This document shows, piece after piece, positions 25,209 to 34,643 of a stretch of DNA of 48,178 nucleotides. A model generated the notes under the pieces. That model did no database searches. It had not been told where the DNA came from and saw nothing but the letters and a program-made list of their open reading frames with translations. This DNA is from Saprospiraceae bacterium (GTDB taxonomy: Bacteria; Bacteroidota; Bacteroidia; Chitinophagales; Saprospiraceae). The first letter of the stretch is position 1. Every line of letters starts with the position of its first letter. Both the position numbers and the translations under genes were made by a program. Where the stretch lies: positions 1 through 48,178 of the forward strand of contig JAKVCU010000024.1 of assembly GCA_022448955.1 (NCBI GenBank), written 5' to 3'.

Positions 25209-25766
25209 TTATGCTCTACGCTCTCTATTAGCGTTGTTGTACAATTTCTGAAGCTTCTTTCTTGCAAAGAAAATTCTGCTTTTGATTGTACCTAATGGCG
25301 AATCTAACTCATCAGCAATTTCATCATACTTAAATCCTTGATAAGCCATCATAAATGGCACCCTGAAATCTTCAGAAAGCTCATTGACCATTCCCAATAA
25401 TTCATCATAAGAAACTTGCGTCTCACCATTATTTTCTACTGCTTTATCACCCGAATTAATAAAATAGTTGTTAGGAGTCTGATCAATGATAAGGTTCCTG
25501 CGTACTTTCTTACGGTAATTGTTGATGAAAATATTTCGCATAATAGTAACCGCCCAAGCTTTAAAGTTTGTACCTGGGTTATATTTCTCTGCATTGGTAA
25601 TAATTCTTAAGGCCGTATCCTGATATAAATCCTCTGCATCATCATTATTGCCGGTAAGCTTTAATGAAAAGGCACGAAGAGAATTGCTGACACCGTTTAA
25701 TTGCTCTTGTATTTGGTTCTGAATTGCGTATATCATTGGTCGGTGATTTGATAATTTAGGAATCAT
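25209..25766 (-). CDS. ECF-type RNA polymerase sigma factor
   Basis: 185 residues from ATG at 25766; an internal ATG at 25736 (MIYAIQNQIQEQ) fits the usual family start better and leaves a longer leader after the promoter box. Region 2: LRAFSLKLTGNNDDAEDLYQDT and NFKAWAVTIMRNIFINNYRK. Region 4: ELSEDFRVPFMMAYQGFKYDEIADELDSPLGTIKSRIFFARKKL. It directs RNA polymerase to a specialised promoter set. No anti-sigma gene lies next to it; the downstream gene is the subtilisin-SPOR protein. A typical -33/-7 promoter precedes it, so its own basal expression probably uses the primary sigma factor. Confidence 0.92.
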   Translation of the reverse strand: MIPKLSNHRPMIYAIQNQIQEQLNGVSNSLRAFSLKLTGNNDDAEDLYQDTALRIITNAEKYNPGTNFKAWAVTIMRNIFINNYRKKVRRNLIIDQTPNNYFINSGDKAVENNGETQVSYDELLGMVNELSEDFRVPFMMAYQGFKYDEIADELDSPLGTIKSRIFFARKKLQKLYNNANRERRA

Positions 25767-25781
25767 TGTAATTATTATTTA

Positions 25782-25813
25782 CAAAAATACTTATTTATCC
25801 ATTAAAACGCAAA
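25782..25813 (-). promoter_or_regulatory. Bacteroidota -33/-7 promoter of the sigma factor gene
   Basis: On the minus strand TTTG (25813-25810), a 20-base spacer, then TATTTTTG (25789-25782). Both boxes fit the TTTG / TAnnTTTG consensus and the normal spacing. The predicted start near 25775 is only about 9 bases from ATG 25766 and about 39 bases from ATG 25736. Confidence 0.6.
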
Positions 25814-25984
25814 AAATATTACCCATTTATGGGCCTTTTTCGATCCAAACTGTAGTATTTTTGACATTATATGGACAATTAACCTAAAAAAAGTTAATTT
25901 TATTAACACCTTTGAACTATATAAACGCTTTAATTGTATCTTAAATGGTATTATTTATTGGAAAAGCAGGAAGATTTTACAACC

Positions 25985-26488
25985 ATGGAAATTACTAATC
26001 AGCCAACACCAATTTATCTACACACAAATATTCGATGTTTGCGAAAGCAGATGAACCTTAGCCAAGAAGAACTAGCCGGAAAAGTTGGCCTTAATAGAGG
26101 TAATATTGCTTCTTATGAAAAAGGATCAGCTGAACCCAAAATCTGTAATTTGGTTCGTCTAGCTAACTTTTTTGAAATTTCCATTATTGATCTTACTAAA
26201 AAAGATCTGAGTAATGCTGAGGCCTTTAACCAAGCCCACAATACTTATCAAAAACTGTCCAATAGCGATCAAGAGCTTATTGAGCAATTTTTTCTAAAAT
26301 CTCAAGAAATTCAAGAAGTTATACAGAGTTTACATTGCTGCCATCAGTTCAAAACACGCTCTATAAATGATATGCCAAAAGACATGCAAATTATGATGAT
26401 GAACTTCGAACAACTCTTTGATGCTTCCCAAATGTTAATGCGAAATCATCAATCTTTAATGGATTTTATCAAATGTAGATTGAAATAG
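25985..26488 (+). CDS. XRE-family helix-turn-helix regulator
   Basis: 167 residues from ATG at 25985; the frame starts 17 codons earlier at a non-ATG codon. The HTH spans about residues 13-68: NIRCLRKQMNLSQEELAGKVGLNRGNIASYEKGSAEPK, then LVRLANFFEISIIDL. The remaining 95 residues are helical (YQKLSNSDQELIEQFFLKSQEIQEVIQ, and a Met-rich C-terminal helix) and probably mediate oligomerisation. It is divergent from the ECF sigma gene across a 218-base gap, so it may regulate that gene or itself (inference). A phage-type repressor role is possible, but no phage genes are near. Confidence 0.88.
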   Translation: MEITNQPTPIYLHTNIRCLRKQMNLSQEELAGKVGLNRGNIASYEKGSAEPKICNLVRLANFFEISIIDLTKKDLSNAEAFNQAHNTYQKLSNSDQELIEQFFLKSQEIQEVIQSLHCCHQFKTRSINDMPKDMQIMMMNFEQLFDASQMLMRNHQSLMDFIKCRLK

Positions 26489-26912
26489 TCATAAATTTCC
26501 TTTACTTTTGTAATAGTTATGTGTCTAGTACAACACCACATAATAGAATAACAACTCCCGTTAGCCTCAATGAATAGTAAGCTCAGTTGTACATTTTTAT
26601 AATTCCTTACATCAATTTTTCATTTCCGCAGCACTCATCCGTAGAAGGCAAAATCCGCTACACCAATATCTTTAAGATCAATACAGTCGAAAGATATTGA
26701 TGTGTAGTTAATTACATAAAAATAAAACATATTTAATAACAATAAATACATAGAGAACGCCATTTATTTATACACATCTACTTATCCTTTACTTCAAAAT
26801 AATATAGGTAAAGATTTGATATTGAGTAGCTATTAGCCCCGACAGTGACATAGTTTATATTTTTCACAAACGTTGTAGAATAAAAAACTGCGTCCTCAAA
26901 ACAGTTAAACTC
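26489..26912. other. Intergenic region with promoter box and structured segment
   Basis: 424 bases. The first 230 carry a TAnnTTTG box and a segment with a long hairpin (26503-26719, listed as a possible RNA gene). The remainder, to 26912, is AT-rich leader for the thioredoxin-SPOR gene with no clear signal. Confidence 0.55.
26517..26719 (+). ncRNA. Possible structured small RNA of about 200 nt
   Basis: A -7 box TACTTTTG stands at 26503-26510. The following segment ends with a 16-bp interrupted stem (CTACAC-CAATATCTTT at 26658-26673 with AAAGATATTG-AT-GTGTAG at 26690-26707). The ends can pair (TTATGT at 26517-26522, ACATAA at 26714-26719). A long rod with a promoter in front is reminiscent of 6S-like RNA, but I cannot align it to a known family. 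No ORF is present. Confidence 0.35.
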
Positions 26913-27854
26913 ATGGAAAAGCCGATTTTAGTAAATTTATTGCTACTAACTATTCTTCTCAGCTCTTTTGGAAACTTAAATGCGTCCAATAGTAATCCAA
27001 AAAGCGAGGTTGAATTCCTCATCGCGGATGTGGAAGACATTAAGTCTTTTGCAGCTAATGATGGAAAGCTCATTCTATTACATTTCACAGCAAGTTGGTG
27101 TATGCCGTGTCAATGGATGGAAAAAAACACTTATAAAAACGAGCATTTAGCTCATTTTGTAAATGAAAATTACCTTGCCAAAAAAATTGATATTGATGAT
27201 TTTGAAGGCCGAAAACTTAAAGACCATTATAAAGTCAAGACCTTACCTTCAATACTTGTCTTCAATCCACAAGGCAAACTTTTGGATCGTATCAATGAAG
27301 CCATTGAAGCAGAAGAATTGTTGAATGTTCTCTCCCTGCTTAATACTGGAGAGAATAAGCGTACTAGCGAAGTAAGCACAATAGAAACAACTTACACCAA
27401 TCAGGAGTATATTTCAGCTCCCTCTATCAACATCAGCCCCCAAATTCAAATGCCAATGATTCCTGATTTTGAAGCCATCGAAGAAAAGGAAGACCAAGGA
27501 CATTTACCTATACCTGATATGGAGCTTGAGAAAGCTAAAGAAAACAAAAAGCAGATAGCATCATCTTATAAACCTATAAATACCTCTCTAATTAATGAGG
27601 TGGATTATACGACCAAACGTCGAGAGGCGTATAGTGTTCAAATTGGAGTATTCAGTACAAGAGCAAGAGCCCAAAAATTTATGACGGAACACAAAAAGAA
27701 GTTGATCGAACCCATCCAAATTATTCCTGAGGTGAGAGGTCTATCTACATTTTACAAAGTTCTTGTTGGTGAATTTAATAAAGAGTTTGATGCACTAAGA
27801 TATAAGACCCACCTTAATAGTATTGGAATAGAAAGCATTGTCAAAAAAAATTAA
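26913..27854 (+). CDS. Secreted thioredoxin-fold protein with C-terminal SPOR domain
   Basis: 313 residues. Signal peptide (VNLLLLTILLSSFGNLNAS). The thioredoxin-like domain spans about 35-145 with FTASWCMPCQWME (Cys63-Met-Pro-Cys66), KIDIDDFEGRKL and the cis-proline loop TLPSILVF; the form is that of the DsbD C-terminal or thioredoxin_7 type. A disordered linker of about 85 residues with many Pro, Glu and Lys follows, then a SPOR domain (about 237-313: YSVQIGVFSTRARAQKFM, FYKVLVGEFNKEFDA). Thus a periplasmic thiol reductase or oxidase tethered to peptidoglycan (inference). It is the second SPOR protein within 4 kb and may share a role with the subtilisin-SPOR gene, although the strands differ. 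Confidence 0.88.
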   Translation: MEKPILVNLLLLTILLSSFGNLNASNSNPKSEVEFLIADVEDIKSFAANDGKLILLHFTASWCMPCQWMEKNTYKNEHLAHFVNENYLAKKIDIDDFEGRKLKDHYKVKTLPSILVFNPQGKLLDRINEAIEAEELLNVLSLLNTGENKRTSEVSTIETTYTNQEYISAPSINISPQIQMPMIPDFEAIEEKEDQGHLPIPDMELEKAKENKKQIASSYKPINTSLINEVDYTTKRREAYSVQIGVFSTRARAQKFMTEHKKKLIEPIQIIPEVRGLSTFYKVLVGEFNKEFDALRYKTHLNSIGIESIVKKN

Positions 27855-27893
27855 TAGATAATTGTAATGCCCCCCTTATGAGCATTAAAAACC

Positions 27894-27925
27894 AGGGCTC
27901 GCAGTTTTACTGTGAGCCCTTCTAT
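27894..27925 (+). terminator. Terminator hairpin after the thioredoxin-SPOR gene
   Basis: AGGGCTCGCAG (27894-27904) pairs with CTGTGAGCCCT (27910-27920) with one mismatch around TTTTA. It begins 40 bases after the stop codon. The following TTCTATAT is only moderately T-rich. Confidence 0.65.
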
Positions 27926-28255
27926 ATGTATACATAATCATTCCGCCTTTTCATCAACAGAAGTACAGTATCTTTTATCATCACAACAGAGTAATCTTTT
28001 GTGTACATAATTCACCTTTAATTAGTGATCTGCCTAATTCTTTGCCAAAATGATGAAAATGAAAGGAATGAAAAAAGTTGATAGCAGCCATTTGGCAAGA
28101 TATCCAAAAAATAAGTTCATATTACTTATCTCAATAATTTAAAGTCCAGATTTATGATTTTACTTTTTCAATATGGCTATTGCCTATTTTCTTCTATTAC
28201 TTGGACAAAATTGAATTTTTTCTTCTTAAATATATCTGAGGATGGTCTGGAAAAC

Positions 28256-28263
28256 TATCTTTG
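28256..28263 (+). promoter_or_regulatory. -7 box upstream of hutI
   Basis: TATCTTTG matches TAnnTTTG and lies 43 bases before the ATG. No exact TTTG is found at the -33 position. Confidence 0.45.
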
Positions 28264-28306
28264 TACTCGTCTTTAATAGGCCCACTAAAAATGAGAAATT
28301 CATCCG

Positions 28307-29542
28307 ATGAAAAAATTATTTATCAATATTAAAACATTAGTTCAAACACTTGAAAATACACCTAATTCACCGATCAAAGGTCAAGCGATGCAACAACTTG
28401 CTCATATCAATCACGCTTGGCTACTGATCGAGGGAGACCGTATAGCAGATTATGGGTCGATGGATACTTGTCCTGATTGTGAAGGCGAAATAATTGATTT
28501 AGCAGGTAAGATAGTTTTTCCTTCATGGTGCGACTCTCATACCCATCTTGTTTTTGCAACTAGTAGAGAAGAGGAGTTTGTAGATCGTATCAATGGTTTA
28601 TCCTATACTGAAATTGCAGCTAAAGGAGGAGGAATACTCAATTCTGCAAAGAAATTAGGAGCCATGAGTGAAGAAGATCTTTTTCAACATGCATTACAAA
28701 GATTAGAAGAAGTCAAAAAATTTGGAACCGGCGCAATAGAAATAAAAAGTGGTTATGGCTTATCCGTTGAAGGAGAATTGAAGATGTTACGTGTTATCAA
28801 GCGTTTAAAAAAGGTAAGTCATTTACTCATTAAGTCAACTTTCCTAGGTGCTCATGCTCTTCCTTTAAAATATAAAGACAATCGTGGGGCTTATATTCAA
28901 TTAATTATTGAAGAAATGCTACCACAGATTGAATCAGAGGATTTAGCCGATTATATTGATGTTTTTTGTGAAAAAGGCTTTTTCAGCCCTAAGGAAACGG
29001 ATCAAATTATCCAAGCAGGAAAAGACTATGGCTTAAAGCCAAAAATCCATACTAATCAGTTTAACTGTATGGGAGGTATTGAAGTAAGCGTAAAAAACAA
29101 TGCAATTTCTGTTGATCATTTAGAAATATTAAACGATGAAGAAATTGCATGTCTTCAAAACAGTCACACGATCTGCACCCTTCTTCCTTCTGCACCCTTC
29201 TTTTTGAATGATCATTATCCTCCAGCACGAAAAATACTTGACGCCAATCTACCAGTAGCTTTGGCAACAGATTTTAACCCAGGCTCGAGTCCTTCTGCCA
29301 ATATGCCTTTGGCCATCGCCCTAGCCTGTATAAAAATGCGTATGTTACCTACAGAAGCTATTAATGCAGCTACTATTAATGGTGCGTTTGCTATGGAAAT
29401 AGCCGATCAAGTAGGAAGTATTACAAAAGGTAAATTGGCAAACCTTATCATTAGCAAACCAATGAAAAGTATTGCTTATCTTCCTTATGCTTTTGGTAGC
29501 AATATGATTGAGCAGCTTATGCTAAGAGGGAAATGGGTATAG
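28307..29542 (+). CDS. hutI: Imidazolonepropionase (HutI)
   Basis: Hydrolyses 4-imidazolone-5-propanoate to formiminoglutamate in histidine breakdown; cytosolic, metal-dependent. 411 residues, normal length. The amidohydrolase metal site is intact, in contrast to the degenerate gene at 3314-4711: DSHTHLVFA (H-x-H), the AAKGGGIL substrate loop, EIKSGYGL, TFLGAHALP, KIHTNQFN, SVDHLE and ATDFNPGSSPS, the last carrying the expected Asp. No hutH, hutU or formiminoglutamate gene is adjacent, so the pathway genes are scattered. A -7 box lies 43 bases upstream of the start. Confidence 0.95.
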   Translation: MKKLFINIKTLVQTLENTPNSPIKGQAMQQLAHINHAWLLIEGDRIADYGSMDTCPDCEGEIIDLAGKIVFPSWCDSHTHLVFATSREEEFVDRINGLSYTEIAAKGGGILNSAKKLGAMSEEDLFQHALQRLEEVKKFGTGAIEIKSGYGLSVEGELKMLRVIKRLKKVSHLLIKSTFLGAHALPLKYKDNRGAYIQLIIEEMLPQIESEDLADYIDVFCEKGFFSPKETDQIIQAGKDYGLKPKIHTNQFNCMGGIEVSVKNNAISVDHLEILNDEEIACLQNSHTICTLLPSAPFFLNDHYPPARKILDANLPVALATDFNPGSSPSANMPLAIALACIKMRMLPTEAINAATINGAFAMEIADQVGSITKGKLANLIISKPMKSIAYLPYAFGSNMIEQLMLRGKWV

Positions 29543-29982
29543 TAATGACATTGACAATCTTTACAATAATGCAATGTGTAATAGAAGAAACAACTATTTT
29601 TGTTCTCCACTAATAAACAATACTGGAGACTTCCAAACCGTTTTTATTGCTGAATTAGGCATAAAGAGATAAAACAGCTTTAAAGAACTTGAAGAAGATT
29701 TAATAATTTTTAGTGCAAGATTTCAACTTGCTTGCATAATTTTTTTAGGAAGTAGAGTACACACTTTTCGATTTCATTTGATCTAATAAACAGGCGGTAC
29801 CCGCCTAACTCCAATAGAATACCCTAAAAATGGAGTAAGAATGTCTATTGATCAACAATAATCTTGAACAATTGATGAATTTTGACTTGCGATCTCTATT
29901 TTTGCCGACAGACAACAAAATAACCAACAAATATACAAAGGGGATAATCCCAATAACTTTTAAGTATAATAATCCGGAAAAA
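29543..29982. other. Intergenic region upstream of the giant adhesin
   Basis: 440 bases. A weak hairpin with T-run (GCAAG/CTTGC near 29715-29742) may end hutI, and a 6-bp palindrome AGGCGGTACCCGCCT sits at 29792-29806. An open frame continues upstream of the adhesin from 29848 but carries no signal peptide before ATG 29983, so the region is best seen as leader. Confidence 0.5.
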
Positions 29983-32900
29983 ATGATTAGACTTTTTATT
30001 CCGACCCTTGTCTGCCTCTTGATACTCACTCAAGTGACTGCACAAATCCCAGGGAACGTAATCACTAATACATCTCTTTTCAGAGATAATGCCAGCCGTA
30101 TGGTCTGTAATGATGCAGGTACCATCTCCTTTGGCACACATACTGGGCAAAGTAACGATGTTAGCCCAGATACCATATATCTCTGTTTGGGAGATACTAT
30201 TCAAATAGATCATAATGGTGATTTTGATATAAGTGGTGATCCTGATCCATCTACACCTGCTGGTGTAGGATATGCCTTTTATGATTGCACTCCTACGATT
30301 AACGGTATGACGCTTGCAGAAGTAGCAGTTGATCCATGCTTAATCACTTCCCCACCACCACCACAAGGTCCATTTTATATTTACTCTGCCAATACAACGA
30401 ATGGAGATGCTCCATTTTTTAATGATGGCAACTTACAAACCTTCTTTAATGGAGGAGATCCCGTTCAAATCTTCTTCGCTCCTATTACTTATGATGCACT
30501 ATTATTCCCTAATGTAGAGTATGAAGGGAATCCAAGTGGCCCATGCGTAGATGTTAGTGTAGATCAAGCATTTTCCGTGGTTTACTTAAATGGAATTCAA
30601 GAGAGTAACATCAATACGAACTTGAACGGACTAGGTTGCGCCGGTTCTTTTGTGATTGCAGGTGGTTTACCTCAGTTTGATAATCTAGAGACCTATAATA
30701 TCAGTATTACGCTCGATAGTGATCCAAATATCACCGGCAGTGCTTTTCAATCTGCTAACCATGGTGAAACAGTGGAGTTTTTTGTACCTCAACCAGGTAC
30801 TTACACAATCAGTGTAGAGGATGGAAAAAGCTGTGGAACTACTTTTTCTGTTGATATGGCAGGCTGTCAAGCGGTTACTTTAGATTTTCCTTTGATTAAC
30901 GCATTGCCTGGTGATAATATTTGCTTACCATTTACAGTAGAGAACTTTAACAATGTAGCATCCATGCAATTTACCATTGCCTATGATGATTCTATCTTGG
31001 ACTTTACTAATGTTCAGGCCTTTAATCCTTCCATGCCTGATTTAGGTGCAGGAACATTTGCCAACCCACAAGCAGGTACTGTTACACTAAGTTGGGTAGA
31101 TTTAGCATTTAACGGCATTACATTACCTGATGGCAGTGTTGCATTCGAAATTTGTTTTGATGTTATTGGAGGTATCGGCGAATGTAGTCCAATTGCTATT
31201 ACTAATGATCCAACACCAATTGAAATTGGCGACCCAAGTACTCCCAGCCAAAATGAGTATGGATATATACTCAACGAAGGTAGCGTTTGTGTGTCGGATA
31301 ATATAATATTCTTAGAGCTTACGCAAGATAGCGTAAGTTGTCCTGATTTTAGCGATGGTGGATTTAATATCACTGTAGCAGGTGGTACACCATTATATAA
31401 TTATACATGGACAAAAATTACAGGCGCTCCAAATGCGGGTTCAGGAACGATTGCTAGCAATGGGGGTTCGGAAATGATTAATGGTTTGCCTACAGGTTTG
31501 TATGAAGTCATTGTCGAAGATGCTACTATACCACCCAATACAGCAATCGATACGGTTGAAATCCTAGCTGGTCCAAGTTTGGGTGTTTTACTTAGTGGTA
31601 CTTCTCCTTTATGTAATGGCGAGTCGACAGGTTCTATTGTTGCAACCATTACGCTTGACGGGGTAGAAGAACCAAATCCAGGGGCCGAATTTTCATTTGA
31701 ATGGAGCACTGGTACAATTGGTACTAATATACTTGAAAATATTCCTTTCGGCAATTATTCTGTTACCGTTACAGACCCTGCTGGATGTATCCAAATTGGT
31801 CAAGGTGCACTTTCTCAACCTTCTCCAATCGAAATTGCGAATAATAATACCTTTATTAGTAATGCGACCTGTTCTGGTTCCATGGATGGTGAAATATCTG
31901 TTATCGCGACTGGGGGTAATCCAGCTTCAGGAGGAGTATATACCTATGATTGGGGACCAGCGCTAGGTTCTACTACAGATACCCAATCCACTATTACCGA
32001 TCTAAACCCCGGAATATATTGTTTGACCGTTACTGATGATAATAACTGTACTTACGAAGAGTGTTTCACGGTTACACCCGTAAAATTATTAAGTATTAAT
32101 CCCGGTCTAACAGATATTAGCTGTAATGGAGCAAATAATGGAGAAATCTTTATTACTGGCACAACTTCTGGAGCACCTGCAAGCACACCATATACATTCT
32201 CATGGGATAACTTTACTGATCCTCCAGTAAATACAGCAACAACCAGTGAATTAACGAATTTACCTCCGGGGCAATATATCGTTACCATGACTGATAATGA
32301 CCCTGTAGGTTGTCAAGTCATCGATACATTTAACTTATCAGAGCCAGATGTACTAGTAGTAAGTTTAGCAGAGCCAATCATCAATGAAACATGCGCTGTT
32401 GGAAATGATGGACAAATAACCGTAGCAGTAACTGGTGGAACAGCACCTTACTCTTTTAATTGGAATGACGGGCAAATAGATTCGATTGCTACTGGTTTAT
32501 CTGAAGGGTTTTATACAGTTAATGTGCTGGATATGAATAACTGCCCAGCGAGCATTACATTGGAGGTCCAGGCACCAACTCCTCCAACAGTAACTACTTT
32601 AGATGATGTGACTATCGATTGTGCAGAAGATACAGATGGTTCTTTGACTGTTATAGCACAAGAAGGAGGTGCAATGATTGCTTCTTACAACTGGAGTAAT
32701 AACGATTCGGGTTCAACCATTACTAATTTGGGTCCAGGCACTTATTATGTTACGATTACAGACAACGCAGCTTGCTTTACGGTAGATTCTGCACAGGTAA
32801 TTTCGCCTGATCCATTAGTAGTAGATTCAATTGTGATCCAAGACCCAACTTGTCCAGGTAGTTCAAATGGTCAAATCATCTCATTTATTTCGGGAGGAAC

Positions 32901-34623
32901 AGGTCCTTATACATTTGTATGGGAAAACACTCCAATGAATGACACGATTGTAGGTGGTAGTGTATACCCAAGTCTAGTCGCTGGAAGTTATTCCGGTGAA
33001 GTATTTGATGCTAATGGCTGTGGCCCTATCCCACTTCAAGCAGATGTCCTAGATCCTCCAACAATTGAACTTACTTTTACAGCAGTCGATTCTGTAAGTT
33101 GTGCAGAAGGAATCTGTGACGGATCAGCTACTGTAGCAGCAACATATAGTGATGGTAGCACAGGAGTCTTCAATTTTCTTTGGGAGTCCAATGAAAGTTT
33201 CTTTGATGTTGCAGCATCTACCGCAACAGCTTTATGCGCAGGCATGCAAATGGTAACGGTGACCGATTCTGATCAGTGTTTTGCAGTCGGAACGATTGAC
33301 GTACCAAGCCCTCCTCCATTTTTATTGGTGAACCCCATTACAACACCAGTTAGTTGTTTCGGCCTCGAAGATGGAGAAGCATCAATTGAAGTACAAGGTG
33401 CTACACCACCTTACTCCTATCTTTGGGTACAAACCAATGATGCCACCTCATCAATAACCGATTTGGATGCAGGTACCTATACTTGTGTGATCACAGATGA
33501 TAAGGGTTGTACTTTTATACAAAATGATATTGAGGTAGCAGAGCCTGCTGAATTGATCTTAAGCGTCGATTTGGCAAGTATCCAAAATGTTACTTGTGGT
33601 GGTGATGCGGATGGTGCATTAGGCGTTACTTATAACTTTAATGATCCTATCAACCCAGTTTCAGCAACTCCTTTCACATGGTCTGATAATGCAGGTGTGG
33701 GCAATCCTACTGCAATTGATTTCTTAGATAACTTAGAAGCGGGGACTTACTCCATTACCATTACAGATATCAATGGGTGTAATGATGAAGTATCCTTTAC
33801 GATTACTGAACCAGATCCATTATTCGCCATCATTAACGAACCAGACCCCATCCAATGTTTTAATGGTACAACCAGTATTTCTATTGATACTATCTTTGGA
33901 GGAACAGGAATGAACTACTTGGAAGATTATAGTTATTATGTAAATATTAGTGACTTTACTAATCCTCCTAATGTTCCATTTAGTAATGTATTTGCGGGAA
34001 CGCAGATAGTCACAGTATTAGATGCTGTAGGCTGTTCCTTTACAGATACCCTTTTCATTAATCAGCCCCCACAAATTGAGGTGAGCTTTGATCCAGCTAC
34101 AGTCGTCGTAGAGTTGGGTGATACCACTTCTCAGTTACAACCAATAATCAACATTACCAATATTGACTCTTTCATTTATAGTCCACCGAATTTCTTATCT
34201 TCTGATACGATTCGAAATCCTTTTGTGGTTCCTTTTGATGATATCACTTATACTTTAACGGTTATTGATGAAAATGGCTGTATTGGCCAAGGTCAGGTAA
34301 ATGTAGAAGTAGACAGAAACAGAAATGTATATATTCCAAATGCCTTTTCCCCTAATGGAGATGGCTGGAATGATGACTTTAGAGTATTTGCCTGCCTAGG
34401 CGTAAGGGAAATTAAATCAGTTAACATCTACGATCGCTGGGGAGAATTAGTCTATCAAGCTGACGAAATTGCACCAAATTGTGATACAGGTGGTGCCAAA
34501 CTGTGGGATGGTAGATTTAATGGAAAATTGATGAACCCTGGCGTATTTGTATATCTCATTGAAGTCGAATTCGCTGATGGCATTGAGTTACTTTATAGAG
34601 GCGATATTAACCTACTTCGATAA
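29983..34623 (+). CDS. Giant secreted adhesin: cohesin domain, about 11 SprB repeats, T9SS type B tail
   Basis: 1546 residues from ATG at 29983, chosen because MIRLFIPTLVCLLILTQVTAQ is the signal peptide; the frame runs 45 codons further upstream without one. After a unique N-terminal part (about 20-295) comes a cohesin-like domain (about 300-436: LDFPLINALPGDNICLPF, then FTIAYDDSILDFTNV, GSVAFEICFDV). About 11 SprB-type repeats follow (about 443-1360), each opening with a C-x-G/D-x-x-x-G-x pattern such as SCNGANNGEI or TCAVGNDGQI and closing with a G-x-Y-x-V-x-x-x-D strand. The end is the gliding-motility CHU_C domain (IPNAFSPNGDGWNDDF, then DRWGELVY, GVFVYLIEV). Surface export by T9SS and a role in gliding or attachment are inferred from family knowledge. 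Confidence 0.93.
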   Translation: MIRLFIPTLVCLLILTQVTAQIPGNVITNTSLFRDNASRMVCNDAGTISFGTHTGQSNDVSPDTIYLCLGDTIQIDHNGDFDISGDPDPSTPAGVGYAFYDCTPTINGMTLAEVAVDPCLITSPPPPQGPFYIYSANTTNGDAPFFNDGNLQTFFNGGDPVQIFFAPITYDALLFPNVEYEGNPSGPCVDVSVDQAFSVVYLNGIQESNINTNLNGLGCAGSFVIAGGLPQFDNLETYNISITLDSDPNITGSAFQSANHGETVEFFVPQPGTYTISVEDGKSCGTTFSVDMAGCQAVTLDFPLINALPGDNICLPFTVENFNNVASMQFTIAYDDSILDFTNVQAFNPSMPDLGAGTFANPQAGTVTLSWVDLAFNGITLPDGSVAFEICFDVIGGIGECSPIAITNDPTPIEIGDPSTPSQNEYGYILNEGSVCVSDNIIFLELTQDSVSCPDFSDGGFNITVAGGTPLYNYTWTKITGAPNAGSGTIASNGGSEMINGLPTGLYEVIVEDATIPPNTAIDTVEILAGPSLGVLLSGTSPLCNGESTGSIVATITLDGVEEPNPGAEFSFEWSTGTIGTNILENIPFGNYSVTVTDPAGCIQIGQGALSQPSPIEIANNNTFISNATCSGSMDGEISVIATGGNPASGGVYTYDWGPALGSTTDTQSTITDLNPGIYCLTVTDDNNCTYEECFTVTPVKLLSINPGLTDISCNGANNGEIFITGTTSGAPASTPYTFSWDNFTDPPVNTATTSELTNLPPGQYIVTMTDNDPVGCQVIDTFNLSEPDVLVVSLAEPIINETCAVGNDGQITVAVTGGTAPYSFNWNDGQIDSIATGLSEGFYTVNVLDMNNCPASITLEVQAPTPPTVTTLDDVTIDCAEDTDGSLTVIAQEGGAMIASYNWSNNDSGSTITNLGPGTYYVTITDNAACFTVDSAQVISPDPLVVDSIVIQDPTCPGSSNGQIISFISGGTGPYTFVWENTPMNDTIVGGSVYPSLVAGSYSGEVFDANGCGPIPLQADVLDPPTIELTFTAVDSVSCAEGICDGSATVAATYSDGSTGVFNFLWESNESFFDVAASTATALCAGMQMVTVTDSDQCFAVGTIDVPSPPPFLLVNPITTPVSCFGLEDGEASIEVQGATPPYSYLWVQTNDATSSITDLDAGTYTCVITDDKGCTFIQNDIEVAEPAELILSVDLASIQNVTCGGDADGALGVTYNFNDPINPVSATPFTWSDNAGVGNPTAIDFLDNLEAGTYSITITDINGCNDEVSFTITEPDPLFAIINEPDPIQCFNGTTSISIDTIFGGTGMNYLEDYSYYVNISDFTNPPNVPFSNVFAGTQIVTVLDAVGCSFTDTLFINQPPQIEVSFDPATVVVELGDTTSQLQPIINITNIDSFIYSPPNFLSSDTIRNPFVVPFDDITYTLTVIDENGCIGQGQVNVEVDRNRNVYIPNAFSPNGDGWNDDFRVFACLGVREIKSVNIYDRWGELVYQADEIAPNCDTGGAKLWDGRFNGKLMNPGVFVYLIEVEFADGIELLYRGDINLLR

Positions 34624-34643
34624 GCAGTGATTTAAATAAAATT

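Larger units (their letters stand above)
27855..28306. other. Intergenic region
   Basis: 452 bases between two + strand genes. It holds a GC-rich hairpin (27894-27920) soon after the stop and a -7 box before hutI (28256-28263), both listed. The middle is AT-rich with no ORF or repeat. Confidence 0.6.

Noticed and set aside
29792-29806. AGGCGGTACCCGCCT palindrome upstream of the adhesin
   Set aside because: Only a 6-bp stem with a 3-nt loop, no T-run and a single copy; too weak to call a terminator or operator.
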